A stretch of 64,000 bases of DNA. It comes from Umezawaea sp049997955. Lineage in GTDB: Bacteria > Actinomycetota > Actinomycetes > Mycobacteriales > Pseudonocardiaceae. A program made the translations under genes and the position numbers. Each line of letters starts with the position of its first letter. Positions within the stretch are counted from its first letter, which is position 1. Shown here in pieces: positions 51,890 to 61,881 of this stretch. A model generated the notes under the pieces. That model was not told the origin of the DNA, did no database searches, and saw nothing but the letters and a program-made list of their open reading frames with translations. The stretch lies in assembly GCA_049997955.1 (NCBI GenBank), contig JAEBDY010000009.1:1-64000 (forward strand). Reading direction: 5' to 3'.

Positions 51890-52702
51890 GTGACCGCACG
51901 AATCCTGATCACCGGCGCCGCCGGTGGGCTGGGCACGCTCATGCGCCCCCGGCTCGCCGAGGGCGACCGGGTCCTGCGCCTGCTGGACATCGCCGAGATC
52001 CCCGCGGCGGGCGAGGGCGAGAACGTCGAACTGGTCCAAGCCTCCGTCACCGACCTCGCGGCCATGGAGGAGGCGATGTCCGGAGTGGACGCCGTGATCC
52101 ACCTCGGCGGGCACAGCCTCGAACAGCCGTGGGCGCAGATCCTCGACGTGAACATCCACGGCACGCAGGTCGTGCTGGAAGCCGCTCGCAGGCAGGGCGT
52201 GCGGCGCGTGCTGCTCGCCAGCTCCAACCACGCCGTCGGGTACGTCGAGCGCGAGGACGGCGACGCCGGGGACTACCTGTTCCCCAAGCCGGACACGTAC
52301 TACGGCGTCAGCAAGGTCGCGATGGAGGCGCTCGGCAGCCTCTACTCCGACCGCTACGGCATGGACGTCATCGCGATCCGCATCGGCTCGTGCTTCGAGA
52401 AGCCCCGTGACGCGCGGATGCTCGCGACGTGGCTGTCCCCCGACGACGCCGCCCGGCTGTTCGAGGCGTGCATCGCCGCGCCGAGCCCTGGTTTCCGGGT
52501 CGTGTGGGGCGTCTCCGACAACACCCGGCGCTGGTTCTCCCTCGACGAGGCGTTCGCGCTGGGCTACGAGTCCAAGGACGACGCCGAGGTGTTCGCGGCC
52601 GACGTGGACGCCCCGGACCCCGAGTCCCTGGCGCAGAAGTTCCTCGGCGGCGTGTGGTGCGGCCCCGATTTCGACACCGCGGTGAAGGAGGCACGTCAGT
52701 GA
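51890..52702 (+). CDS. udh: Uronate dehydrogenase
   Basis: NAD-dependent oxidation of glucuronate or galacturonate to the aldaro-lactone, the first step of the oxidative uronate pathway. An extended short-chain dehydrogenase, 270 residues. The nucleotide site is ILITGAAGGLGTLM, and the catalytic Tyr/Lys are in YYGVSKVAME. ASSNHAVGY, HLGGHSLEQPW and IRIGSCFEKPRDARMLATWL correspond closely to Agrobacterium Udh. GTG 51890 follows GGAGGGG. It overlaps the aldehyde dehydrogenase gene by four bases. Confidence 0.92.
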   Translation: MTARILITGAAGGLGTLMRPRLAEGDRVLRLLDIAEIPAAGEGENVELVQASVTDLAAMEEAMSGVDAVIHLGGHSLEQPWAQILDVNIHGTQVVLEAARRQGVRRVLLASSNHAVGYVEREDGDAGDYLFPKPDTYYGVSKVAMEALGSLYSDRYGMDVIAIRIGSCFEKPRDARMLATWLSPDDAARLFEACIAAPSPGFRVVWGVSDNTRRWFSLDEAFALGYESKDDAEVFAADVDAPDPESLAQKFLGGVWCGPDFDTAVKEARQ

Positions 52703-54204
52703 TCGTGCAGGGCTACAACCCCCGGACCGGCGAGCCGATCGGCGAGCCCGTGGCCAAGACGACGGACAGCGAGGTCGACGGCGTCGTCTCGGCCGCCGCG
52801 TCGGCGTTCGAGACCTGGTCCACGACCCCGGCGGCGGATCGGGCGGTGGTGCTGGAGGCCGTCGCCGACGCGCTGGACGCCGAGGCCGACCTGCTGATCG
52901 CGACCGCCGAAGGCGAGACCGCGCTCGGCGTGCCCCGGCTGACCACCGAGCTGAAGCGGACCACGAACCAGCTCCGGCTGTTCGGCGAGGTGCTCCGCGA
53001 GGGCAGCTACGTCGAAGCGACGATCGACTCGCCCGACCCGAACACCATCCCGCCGCGGCCGAACCTGCGCCGCGTCCTCCGTCCCCTGGGGACGGTGGCC
53101 GTGTTCTCCGCGTCGAACTTCCCGTTCGCGTTCTCGGTGGCGGGCGGCGACACCGCGTCCGCGCTGGCGTCCGGCTGCGCGGTCGTGGTGAAGGCCCACT
53201 CGGCCCACCCCGGCACGTCCCGCGAGACCGCGCGCGTCGTCACGGCGGCCCTGTCCTCCGCGGGCGCTCCCGACGGCCTGTTCGGCATCGTCTACGGCAC
53301 GCACGCGGGCGTGGCGCTCATCCGGCACGCGAACGTCCGCGCGGTCGGCTTCACCGGCTCGACCAGCGGCGGCCGGGCGTTGTTCGACATCGCCCAGGGC
53401 CGCCCGGACCCGATCCCGTTCTACGGCGAACTGGGCAGCGTCAACCCGGCGGTCGTGCTGCCGGACGCCGCCGCCGCGCGGCCCGAGGAGCTGGCGACCG
53501 CGTTCGCGCAGTCGCTCACCATGGGCGTGGGCCAGTTCTGCACCAACCCCGGTCTGCTGTTCGCGCCCGCCTCGCTGGTGGACCGCCTCGGTGCGGCCGT
53601 CGCCGCGAGCCACGGCGGCGCGATGCTGAACGAGCGCATGTGCGACGCCTACCGGTCGAGCACCGACGCGATGGCGGCAGGCGACCTGGTGACCGAGGTG
53701 TCCACCGGCGACCGCCCGGACGACGGCTGGAGCGTCGCCCCCCGGCTGTTCACCGTGCCGCTGGCGGCGTTCGCGGACAACCTGGAGAAGCTGACCGAGG
53801 AGCACTTCGGGCCCGCGGGCCTGGTCGTGACCTACGACGACCCGGCCGAGTTGCTGGCCGTGCTGCCGAAGCTGCCGGGAACGTTGACGGGCACCGTGCA
53901 CGCCGACCCGTCGGAGCACGAGTTGGCGGGCCGGATCGCCGAGGTGCTCCGCCGCGTGGCGGGCCGCCTGGTGTTCAACGGCTGGCCGACCGGCGTCGCG
54001 GTGGCGTGGGGCATGCACCACGGCGGCCCGTGGCCGTCGACCACCAACCCGCTGCACACCTCGGTGGGCGCCACCTCGATCCGCAGGTGGATCGCCCCGG
54101 TCACCTACCAGTCCTGGCCGGACGACCTGCTGCCCGCCGAGCTGAAGGACGCCAACCCGCTGGGCATCCCCCGCCGGGTGGACGGCGTGCTCGGCACCCA
54201 CTAG
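52699..54204 (+). CDS. Alpha-ketoglutarate semialdehyde (2,5-dioxovalerate) dehydrogenase
   Basis: Oxidises 2,5-dioxopentanoate to 2-oxoglutarate, the last step of the pathway feeding the TCA cycle. An aldehyde-dehydrogenase fold, 501 residues. The N-terminal adduct-like AVFSASNFPFAFSVAGGD, cofactor motif GFTGSTSGG, catalytic Glu in GELGSVNP and catalytic Cys in GQFCTNPGL are all present and typical of the KGSADH branch. It starts at GTG 52699, overlapping udh. A terminator follows. Confidence 0.93.
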   Translation: MIVQGYNPRTGEPIGEPVAKTTDSEVDGVVSAAASAFETWSTTPAADRAVVLEAVADALDAEADLLIATAEGETALGVPRLTTELKRTTNQLRLFGEVLREGSYVEATIDSPDPNTIPPRPNLRRVLRPLGTVAVFSASNFPFAFSVAGGDTASALASGCAVVVKAHSAHPGTSRETARVVTAALSSAGAPDGLFGIVYGTHAGVALIRHANVRAVGFTGSTSGGRALFDIAQGRPDPIPFYGELGSVNPAVVLPDAAAARPEELATAFAQSLTMGVGQFCTNPGLLFAPASLVDRLGAAVAASHGGAMLNERMCDAYRSSTDAMAAGDLVTEVSTGDRPDDGWSVAPRLFTVPLAAFADNLEKLTEEHFGPAGLVVTYDDPAELLAVLPKLPGTLTGTVHADPSEHELAGRIAEVLRRVAGRLVFNGWPTGVAVAWGMHHGGPWPSTTNPLHTSVGATSIRRWIAPVTYQSWPDDLLPAELKDANPLGIPRRVDGVLGTH

Positions 54205-54210
54205 GACCCC

Positions 54211-54245
54211 GGCAGGCCCCTGCTCCCCCGAGACGGGGGCCTGCC
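54211..54245 (+). terminator. Terminator after the udh operon
   Basis: GGCAGGCCCC (54211-54220) pairs perfectly with GGGGCCTGCC (54236-54245) around a 15-base loop, 6 bases past the stop and between convergent genes. Confidence 0.72.
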
Positions 54246-54298
54246 GTGCCTTTCCTTCTCCAGCTCCGCGCGGGTCACGGCCGCTCGACGGACCGGCG

Positions 54299-55192
54299 CT
54301 ACTCGCCTGGCCCCGCCCGCCGAGCCCGGTACGCCCGCTGCTGGCACGCCCGTGAGCAGTACTCCTTCGGCCGCCCGGTGGCCGGTTTCGCCACCGGCTT
54401 CCCGCACGTGACGCAACTCCCCGGAGTTTCATCACGCTCGACGGTTTCACCACGCCCGTGCACCAGCACCGCGACGCCGTCGAGCACCCGCTGCAACCCG
54501 AACTCGAAGTCGTCCACCATGCCGTCGTACCCGCCCGCCATCCACACGCGGGCCAGGGTCGGGTAGCGGTCCTCGGTCAGGTGGCCCCACAGCGAGACCC
54601 GCGAGCCCCACCACTCCTCCATGCCGACGCCCGTGGTGCGCTCGGCCTGCTGCGCCTCGGCGGCCCGGCGGGCCGCGCCCTCGACGTACTGGGACACGAG
54701 GTTGGCGACGGCCATGATCTCGCGGCCGCTGAGGCCGGTGCTCTCCAGGACGCGCAGCCTGGCCTCGAAGTTGGCCATGTAGTGCGGTCCCGGCACGCTG
54801 CGGGTGGAGGTCACCTGCACCATCCACGGGTGGCGCCGGTAGAGCTCCCAGTCCTGCCCGGCGGAGAAGGTGAGGCCCGCGCGCCAGTCGAGGTCGTGGC
54901 CGGGCAGCGCGACCTCGGCCACGGCGGCGTCCTGCATGAGGTCGAGCAGCTCGGCCTTGCCCGGCACGTACCGGTAGAGCGACATGGTGGTGAAGCCGAG
55001 TTTTTCCGCCACCCTCCGCATGGACAGGTCGGCGAGGCCCTCCTCGTCGGCGACGTCGATGGCCGCGGCGACCACGGCGTCCAAGGTCAGCGAGGGTTTG
55101 GGCCCCCTGCCGGGGTGGGGCTTCTCGCCCCAGAGCAGCTCCACGCTGCGTTCCGGGTCACCCGCTTCCAAGACCACTACTTGCTCCTCCAC
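54299..55192 (-). CDS. TetR-family regulator with C-terminal zinc-ribbon tail
   Basis: A 297-residue repressor. The helix-turn-helix (about 38-85) includes LTLDAVVAAAIDVADEEGLA and LGFTTMSLYRYVPGKAELL. A TetR_C-type ligand domain runs to about 240. The extra C-terminal piece carries CVTCGKPV and EYCSRACQQRAYRARR, a small zinc finger of the kind that ends other actinobacterial proteins. The GTG start at 55192 diverges from the exporter operon, whose promoter overlaps two palindromes. This is the classical layout of a self-regulating drug-efflux repressor. Confidence 0.9.
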   Translation of the reverse strand: MEEQVVVLEAGDPERSVELLWGEKPHPGRGPKPSLTLDAVVAAAIDVADEEGLADLSMRRVAEKLGFTTMSLYRYVPGKAELLDLMQDAAVAEVALPGHDLDWRAGLTFSAGQDWELYRRHPWMVQVTSTRSVPGPHYMANFEARLRVLESTGLSGREIMAVANLVSQYVEGAARRAAEAQQAERTTGVGMEEWWGSRVSLWGHLTEDRYPTLARVWMAGGYDGMVDDFEFGLQRVLDGVAVLVHGRGETVERDETPGSCVTCGKPVAKPATGRPKEYCSRACQQRAYRARRAGPGE

Positions 55193-55193
55193 C

Positions 55194-55238
55194 TTGACAT
55201 AGGGGCCCTTAACTGTCTATACAGTACACAGGGTGTAC
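55194..55238 (+). promoter_or_regulatory. Exporter promoter with overlapping TetR operators
   Basis: A near-consensus sigma-A promoter: TTGACA (55194-55199), an 18-base spacer, TATACA (55218-55223). ACTGT-CTAT-ACAGT (55212-55225) is a perfect palindrome over the -10, and GTACAC-AGG-GTGTAC (55224-55238) covers the expected start point. Repressor bound at either would block transcription. Which one the adjacent TetR protein uses is inferred. Confidence 0.72.
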
Positions 55239-55263
55239 GACATACACAGTTTAGGAGGTTGTC

Positions 55264-56223
55264 GTGAGCTCACCTGTTCTCTTCGCTGAAGGCCTCCGCA
55301 AGCGGTTCGGCGGGTACTACGCACTGGACGGATTCGACCTGTCGGTCCCAGCGGGCAAGGTGTGCGGGCTGCTCGGCCCGAACGGCGCGGGGAAAACAAC
55401 GGTGCTCCGCATCCTGTCCACCCTCATGCGACCTGATGGGGGCCGCGCCACGGTCAACGGATTCGACGTAGCACGGCAGTCAGCGGAGGTCCGCAACCAC
55501 ATCGGCATGATCGGGCAGCAGTCCACCGTCGACGAAATCCTCACCGGACGCGAGAACCTCGCGCTCTGGGGCAGGCTCTACCACCTGAGCGCGGCCACCG
55601 CGCGGCGTCGTGCGGACGAACTGCTGGAGCAGTTCGGCCTCAGCGCCGCGGGCAGCAAGCAGGTCAAGCACTACTCGGGCGGCATGCGCCGCAGGCTCGA
55701 CCTCGCGTCGAGTTTCATCACGGCGCCCAGCGTCATGTTCCTGGACGAGCCCACCGCGGGCCTGGACCCCCGCAACCGCATCGAGATGTGGTCGGCCGTC
55801 CGCGCGCTCGCCCTGGGCGGCACGACCGTGCTGCTCACGACCCAACTCCTCGACGAGGCTGACCAGCTGGCCGACCAGATCGTGCTGATGGACGGCGGTC
55901 GCGAGATCGCCAGCGGCACGCCGGACGAGCTCAAGGCGCGGACCGGTGGCGACTGGATCGACGTCACGGTCCGGAACATCGCCGAGATCCCGGCCGCGGC
56001 GGGCGTGATGGCGCGCGCCGCGGGCGGCAAGCTCCAGACGACCCCGGCCGACAACCGGATCAGCGCGGCCGTGTCGGACCGTCAGCACGCGCTGACCGAC
56101 GTCACCCGCGCCCTGCACGCGGCCGGGATCGACGCGGAGGACGTCACGCTGCGCAGGGCGACCCTCGACGAGGTGTTCCTCCTGCTGACCGGTCCGGAAG
56201 CGGAAGAGGTGGAAGCATCGTGA
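55264..56223 (+). CDS. DrrA-type ABC exporter ATPase, pair 1
   Basis: A 319-residue daunorubicin-resistance-like ATPase. Walker A is GPNGAGKTTVLRIL, the Q-loop IGMIGQQSTVDE, the signature YSGGMRRRLDLA, Walker B VMFLDEPTAGLD and the switch TTQLLDEADQLADQI. A DrrA-specific C-terminal domain follows (DVTVRNIAEIP to LDEVFLLLTG). GTG 55264 follows AGGAGG. It works with the permease gene it overlaps. The substrate is probably a lipophilic compound or antibiotic, unknown in detail. Confidence 0.93.
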   Translation: MSSPVLFAEGLRKRFGGYYALDGFDLSVPAGKVCGLLGPNGAGKTTVLRILSTLMRPDGGRATVNGFDVARQSAEVRNHIGMIGQQSTVDEILTGRENLALWGRLYHLSAATARRRADELLEQFGLSAAGSKQVKHYSGGMRRRLDLASSFITAPSVMFLDEPTAGLDPRNRIEMWSAVRALALGGTTVLLTTQLLDEADQLADQIVLMDGGREIASGTPDELKARTGGDWIDVTVRNIAEIPAAAGVMARAAGGKLQTTPADNRISAAVSDRQHALTDVTRALHAAGIDAEDVTLRRATLDEVFLLLTGPEAEEVEAS

Positions 56224-57065
56224 GCCTGACCTCGCCCCCGATCACCCCGATGCCGATGCCGAGGGCTCCGCGAGGCGTGGTGCAGCGCCTGCGGTGGCTC
56301 ATCAGCGATTCGTGGAACGTCGCGTCCCGCGACCTCATCCACTGGGTCCGGCAACCCGTCCGGCTGTTCAGCAGCGTGCTGTACCCGGTCGTCTCGATCC
56401 TCATCTTCGGCTACGTCTTCGGCAACGCCGTGATGATCGTCGGCGGCTGGAACTACCGCGAGTTCCTGATGCCCGGCCTGTTCGGGCAGAGCGTGGTGCT
56501 CGGGGTGGGCGTCACGCTGGTGGCCATCGCCGAGGACACGAACCGGGGCGTCAACAACAGGTTCCGGGCCATGCCGATGTCCAGGGCGGGGTACCTGGCG
56601 GGTCGCAGCATCGCCGACCTGCTGAACTCCACACTGGACATCGTGGTGCTGATGCTGTGCGGCCTCGTGGTCGGGTGGCAGTGGCACCTCGGGTTCGGGA
56701 ACGTGGTCGTCGCGTTCGGCCTGCTGTTGCTGCTGCGGATCTCGATGATCTGGCTGGGGATCTACCTGGGACTGATCATCAAGCCGGAGAACACCTCCGT
56801 GGTGTGGACGGTGCTGCTGCCGTTGACGATGTTCTCCGACACGTTCGTGTCGCCGCAGATGATGCCCGCCTGGCTGGGCACCATCTCGGAGTGGAACCCG
56901 TTGTCGGCGACCGTGGGAGCCATCCGGGAGCTGTTCGGCAATCCGGGGTGGCCGAGTGATTCGTGGGTGTCCAACCACTCGCTGCTGATGGCCGTGCTGT
57001 GGCCGCTGGCGATCATCGCGGTGTTCTGGCCGCTGTCCGTTCGCCGTTACCGCCGTCTGGGCTGA
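56220..57065 (+). CDS. DrrB-type ABC exporter permease, pair 1
   Basis: A 281-residue ABC-2 membrane protein with six helices. The first cytosolic stretch is SDSWNVASRDLIHWVRQPV. The family motif NYREFLMPGLFGQ precedes helix 2, and the typical late segment EWNPLSATVGAIRELFGN precedes the last helix. The GTG overlaps the ATPase stop. A terminator follows the gene. Confidence 0.92.
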   Translation: MSLTSPPITPMPMPRAPRGVVQRLRWLISDSWNVASRDLIHWVRQPVRLFSSVLYPVVSILIFGYVFGNAVMIVGGWNYREFLMPGLFGQSVVLGVGVTLVAIAEDTNRGVNNRFRAMPMSRAGYLAGRSIADLLNSTLDIVVLMLCGLVVGWQWHLGFGNVVVAFGLLLLLRISMIWLGIYLGLIIKPENTSVVWTVLLPLTMFSDTFVSPQMMPAWLGTISEWNPLSATVGAIRELFGNPGWPSDSWVSNHSLLMAVLWPLAIIAVFWPLSVRRYRRLG

Positions 57066-57083
57066 CCCAGCCCCGACAGCACC

Positions 57084-57124
57084 CTGTCGCCGCCGAACCG
57101 GTTCGTCCGGCTCGGCGGCGACAG
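57084..57124 (+). terminator. Terminator after exporter pair 1
   Basis: CTGTCGCCGCCGA-CCGG pairs with CCGG-TCGGCGGCGACAG (18-bp stem with one mismatch, TTCGT loop), 18 bases past the stop. Pair 2 therefore probably has its own promoter in 57125-57199. Confidence 0.75.
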
Positions 57125-57199
57125 TCGTATGTCACCTGGTCAGGGGTCCACTGGAACAAATCGGGCGAAAATGTCGGTGCTCGGCAGCATCATGTGCGC

Positions 57200-58167
<968 letters not shown>

Positions 58168-58171
<4 letters not shown>

Positions 58172-58971
58172 ACGGGTTCGTCGAGGCGTTGGCGGACGGG
58201 GCGGTCGTCGCCAAGCGGAACCTGATCAAGGTGAAGCGGGTGCCGGACCTGATCGTGTTCGCGACCCTGTCGCCGATCATGTTCGTGCTGCTGTTCGCGT
58301 TCGTGTTCGGCAGCGCGATCGAGATCCCCGGCATGAACTACCGGGAGTTCCTGATGGCGGGGATCTTCGCCCAGACCGTGGTGTTCGGGGCGACGATCAC
58401 CGGGACCGGGCTGGCCGAGGACATGCAGAAGGGGATCATCGACCGCTTCCGGTCGCTGCCGATGGCGCGCTCGGCCGTGCTGATCGGGCGGACCACGAGC
58501 GACCTGCTGAACAACGTGATCGTCATCGTGGTCATGTCGGTGACGGGGCTGCTCGTGGGGTGGCGGATCAACTCGTCGTTCCTGGAGGCGCTGGCCGGGT
58601 TCGGGGTGATGCTGCTGTTCGCCTACTCGGTCTCGTGGGGGATGGCCGTGGTGGGTCTCGCCGTGCGCTCGCCGGAGGTGGTGAACAACGCGTCGTTCAT
58701 CGTGATCTTCCCGTTGACGTTCATCGCCAACACGTTCGTGGGGACCACGAACCTGCCGGGGCCGTTGAAGGCGTTCGCCGAGTGGAATCCGATCTCGGCC
58801 GTCACGCAGGCGGCCCGGGAGCTGTTCGGGAACACGAATCCGCAGTTCCCCGCGCCTGATGTGTGGCCGTTGCAGCATCCGGTGCTGGCGTCGGTGCTGT
58901 GGAGCGCGGTGATCTTGGCGGTGTTCATCCCGTTGGCCATTCGGCAGTACCGGAAGGCTGTCAGTCGCTGA
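58168..58971 (+). CDS. DrrB-type ABC exporter permease, pair 2
   Basis: A 267-residue ABC-2 permease with six helices. NYREFLMAGIFAQTVVFGAT and EWNPISAVTQAARELFGNTN are the family markers also seen in pair 1, so the two pairs are probably an old duplication or form a mixed set. It is followed by repeat element locus C. Confidence 0.92.
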
Positions 58972-59017
58972 GGGTGGTGGTCTGCCTTCCGGTGGGGTTG
59001 TGGGTGAAGACCTGTCG

Positions 59018-59140
59018 CCCCCGTTGCGCGATTGTTTCGATGCTTGACCTTCTTTTGTCAAGGCGGGAAGGATGCCTTGACAAAAGAAGGTCAAGCACGA
59101 AGGCGCTGGGGATCGGGGGCAGGGTGGGGTCTGGGTGACC
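59018..59140 (+). repeat. Covarying-arm hairpin element, locus C
   Basis: A signature hairpin with a perfect 24-bp stem (59041-59064 with 59074-59097): inner GTCAAGGC, loop GGGAAGGAT (59065-59073, one change from A and B) and outer arms TGCTTGACCTTCTTTT and complement. It is preceded by TTGCGCGATTGTTTCGA (compare GGCGCGATTGTCTCC at A) and followed by GGCGCTGGGGATCGGGGGCA, matching A. The far-left GTCGTAGCG boundary seen in A and B is absent. The orientation is plus, as in A and B. Confidence 0.82.
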
Positions 59141-59262
59141 GGTGGGGTGCGTGCTGCCGCTTGGGCCGTGGTGAGTTGGGCGCTTCCGCTTGGGCCGTGG
59201 TGAGTTGGGTGCTTCCGCTTGCCGGGTGGGGTGTGCGCTTCCGCTAGGGCGTGATGGGTGGT
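59141..59262. repeat. ~30-bp tandem repeats downstream of locus C
   Basis: Two near-identical units of CGCTTGGGCCGTGGTGAGTT with GGGYGCTTC between, plus two diverged partial units (to CGCTAGGGCGTGATGGGTGG). This is the cleanest version of the tract found after loci A and B. Confidence 0.65.
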
Positions 59263-59314
59263 GCTGTGGTCAAAGTCGTTAGGTGGTGGGTAAATCGCCG
59301 CTTAGCCTTGGGAC

Positions 59315-60493
59315 ATGGCACCTATCACGGTCCCTGGCAACGGGGTCGACATTCGCATGTGGACTCGACCTGAGGAGGTCGAGCCTCAGGCGATGCAGCA
59401 GTTGCGGAACATTTCCGCGTTGCCGTGGGCGGTGAAGCACGTCGCCGTCATGCCGGATGTGCACTTCGGGCGTGGGGCGACCGTTGGGTCTGTCATCGCG
59501 CTTCGCGATGCCGTGTCGCCTGCCGCCGTTGGGGTCGACATCGGTTGTGGGATGACCGCTGTGCGGACCTCGTTGACGGCCGGTGACCTGCCGGAGAGCC
59601 TGCGGTCGTTGCGCGGGCGGATCGAGGCCGCTGTGCCGGTGGGGTTCCAGCAGCACGACGAGCCAGCTTTCGGTGATGCCGACGCCGATGACTGGAAGGC
59701 GTTCTGGCGTGGTTTCGACGACCTGACTCCCGCCGTGCACGCTCGCGCGGAGAAGGCGTTGCGGCAGATCGGGACGCTGGGCGGGGGCAACCACTTCCTC
59801 GAAGTGTGCCTGGACGAGGAGCAGCAGGTCTGGGTAATGCTGCACTCCGGGTCGCGGAACATCGGCAACGAGTTGGCGCAGCACCACATCTCGGTGGCCC
59901 GGAAGCTGGCGCACAACGCCGAACTGCCCGACCCGGACCTGGCGGTGTTCCTGGCCGGGACGCCGGAGATGGCCGCCTACCGGCACGACCTGTACTGGGC
60001 GCAGGACTACGCGCGGCGCAACCGGTCGGTGATGGTGCGGCTGGTGTGCGATGTGCTGCGCGGGGAGTTCCCGCTGGTGCACTTCGACCCGCCGATCAGC
60101 TGCCACCACAACTACGTCGCGGAGGAGACGCACTTCGGCGAGGACGTGCTGGTGACCCGCAAGGGTGCGATCCGGGCCGGGCTGGGCGAGTTGGGGATCA
60201 TCCCCGGCTCGATGGGGACGGGGTCCTACATCGTGCGCGGGCTGGGGAACCCCGAGTCGTTCGAGTCCGCGTCGCACGGCGCCGGCCGGAAGATGTCGCG
60301 GTCGAAGGCGAAGAAGTTGTTCACCGCCAAGGACCTCGCGCTGCAGACGGCCGGGGTCGAGTGCCGGAAGGACGCCGGAGTGGTGGACGAGATCCCCGGC
60401 GCCTACAAGGACGTGGAGAAGGTCATCGCCAGCCAGACCGATCTCGTCGAGGTCGTGGCGAAGCTGAAGCAGGTCGTTTGCGTGAAGGGCTGA
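59315..60493 (+). CDS. rtcB: RtcB-family RNA 3'-phosphate/5'-OH ligase
   Basis: GTP- and Mn-dependent ligase joining RNA 2',3'-cyclic phosphate or 3'-phosphate ends to 5'-OH ends (RNA repair or tRNA splicing). It has 392 residues, normal for the family. Metal and guanylate ligands are visible in VGVDIGCGM (Asp, Cys), LGGGNHFLEV (His), LHSGSRNIGN (His), SCHHNYV (His) and the guanylated His in SASHGAGRKMSR. No RtcA, Archease or RtcR is present nearby. The start is ATG 59315, with the hairpin element locus C ending about 200 bases upstream. Confidence 0.94.
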   Translation: MAPITVPGNGVDIRMWTRPEEVEPQAMQQLRNISALPWAVKHVAVMPDVHFGRGATVGSVIALRDAVSPAAVGVDIGCGMTAVRTSLTAGDLPESLRSLRGRIEAAVPVGFQQHDEPAFGDADADDWKAFWRGFDDLTPAVHARAEKALRQIGTLGGGNHFLEVCLDEEQQVWVMLHSGSRNIGNELAQHHISVARKLAHNAELPDPDLAVFLAGTPEMAAYRHDLYWAQDYARRNRSVMVRLVCDVLRGEFPLVHFDPPISCHHNYVAEETHFGEDVLVTRKGAIRAGLGELGIIPGSMGTGSYIVRGLGNPESFESASHGAGRKMSRSKAKKLFTAKDLALQTAGVECRKDAGVVDEIPGAYKDVEKVIASQTDLVEVVAKLKQVVCVKG

Positions 60494-60645
60494 CTACAGC
60501 GCGCGTTGGGCGCATCGGCTGCCTCGGGGGGCGGCCGATGCGCCTTTTGCGTCTCCGGGCTGCTCCATCCGCAAGTGGATGTTTATCCCTGCGCCACAAG
60601 GGAACCCGGTCTTCGTCCACTCTTCCCAGACCAAAGGAGGCTGCG

Positions 60646-61212
60646 ATGTCCACCGGCGCCATCATCGGCATCGTCGTCGTACTGGTCGTACTGGCTGTGA
60701 TCGCAGTCCTGTTGAACAAGTACCTCCAACGGAAGCGGCTGCAGGACAAGTTCGGCCCGGAGTACGACCGCGCGGTGCAGAGCAGCGACAACCGCACCGC
60801 GGCGGAACGGGAACTGGTCGAACGCCAGAAGAAGCACGCGGAGCTCGAACTCCGCGAGCTGAGCCCGCAGTCGCGGGAGAGCTACGGCCGCCACTGGTCA
60901 CGCATCCAGGAGCAGTTCGTCGACGCGCCTGCAGGCGCCGTGGCCGAGGCCGACGTCCTCGTCACCGATCTGATGTCCGAGCGCGGCTACCCCACCGGAA
61001 GCTACGAGAAGCAGGCGGAGCTCCTCTCCGTCGAGCACTCGCGCACGCTGGAGCACTACCGCTCCGCGCACGAGATCTCGCAGCGCGACCAGTCCGGCGA
61101 CGCGACGACCGAGGACCTCCGTAACGCGATGGTCCACTACCGCACCTTGTTCCAGGACCTGCTCGGGAGCAACGACGACCGGGCCCACGACGACCGGGCC
61201 CACAAGGCCTGA
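60646..61212 (+). CDS. Hypothetical single-pass membrane protein
   Basis: A 188-residue protein. One N-terminal helix (about 5-25, AIIGIVVVLVVLAVIAVLL) is followed by KYLQRKRLQDKFGPEYDRAV and a charged alpha-helical cytosolic domain. The C-terminal half (HWSRIQEQFVDAPAGAVAEADVLV to TEDLRNAMVHYRTLFQDLL) recurs in the next gene. ATG 60646 follows AAAGGAGG. No named family is recognised with certainty. The pair looks like a membrane-anchored and a soluble partner. Confidence 0.82.
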   Translation: MSTGAIIGIVVVLVVLAVIAVLLNKYLQRKRLQDKFGPEYDRAVQSSDNRTAAERELVERQKKHAELELRELSPQSRESYGRHWSRIQEQFVDAPAGAVAEADVLVTDLMSERGYPTGSYEKQAELLSVEHSRTLEHYRSAHEISQRDQSGDATTEDLRNAMVHYRTLFQDLLGSNDDRAHDDRAHKA

Positions 61213-61229
61213 CGAGAAGGAGCGAAACC

Positions 61230-61865
61230 ATGACCGAGCGTCAGGACCTCAGGCCCCTCAGCACCGAAGACCTGCTCCCCGAGCACGAGCGCACCCACAC
61301 GACCCACGCGGACGACCAGTACCGCACCGACGAGTACCGCGACGCGGACGCGGACGTCACGGGCAAGCACGACGTCGACGCCGACGCGGACCGCGCGGTG
61401 GTCTCCGACCAGTACGACCACGTGGACGTCGACGCGGACCGCAAGCACGACGGGACCGAGCAGAAGTACGACGACCAGTCCACGTCGCTGGACGACGAGC
61501 CGGTGACCGCGGACGAGACGGTCGTCCCGCAGGACGAGACCGTGGTCGCCCAGCACGAGCCCGCGCAGCAGAAGCCGACCGACAACGCCGATGGCGCGGT
61601 CGCGCTGTTCACCGACGACGAGGTCGACCAGTACCGCACCGAGTGGCGTGGACTCCAGTCCGACTTCGTCGACAGCCCGAGAGACGCGGTCCAGCACGCC
61701 GACCAGCTGGTCGCGCAGGTGATCCAGAGCCTGGCCACGACCTTCGCCGACCACAAGAAGTCACTCGAAGGCCAGTGGAGCAAGGGCGAGCAGGTCGAGA
61801 CCGAGGAGCTGCGGGTGGCGCTGCGCCAGTACCGCGCCTTCTTCGACAAGCTGCTGAGCGTCTGA
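61230..61865 (+). CDS. Hypothetical acidic protein sharing a domain with its neighbour
   Basis: A 211-residue cytosolic protein. The first 120 residues are extremely rich in Asp, His, Thr and Glu with near-repeats (YRDADADVTGKHDVDADADR, DHVDVDADRKHDG) and are likely disordered or metal-binding. The C-terminal 85 residues (EWRGLQSDFVDSPRDAVQHAD to VALRQYRAFFDKLLSV) match the C-terminal domain of the protein at 60646-61212. ATG 61230 follows GAGAAGGAG. The two genes are 17 bases apart and surely one operon. Confidence 0.8.
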   Translation: MTERQDLRPLSTEDLLPEHERTHTTHADDQYRTDEYRDADADVTGKHDVDADADRAVVSDQYDHVDVDADRKHDGTEQKYDDQSTSLDDEPVTADETVVPQDETVVAQHEPAQQKPTDNADGAVALFTDDEVDQYRTEWRGLQSDFVDSPRDAVQHADQLVAQVIQSLATTFADHKKSLEGQWSKGEQVETEELRVALRQYRAFFDKLLSV

Positions 61866-61881
61866 CCACCGATCGACCCAG

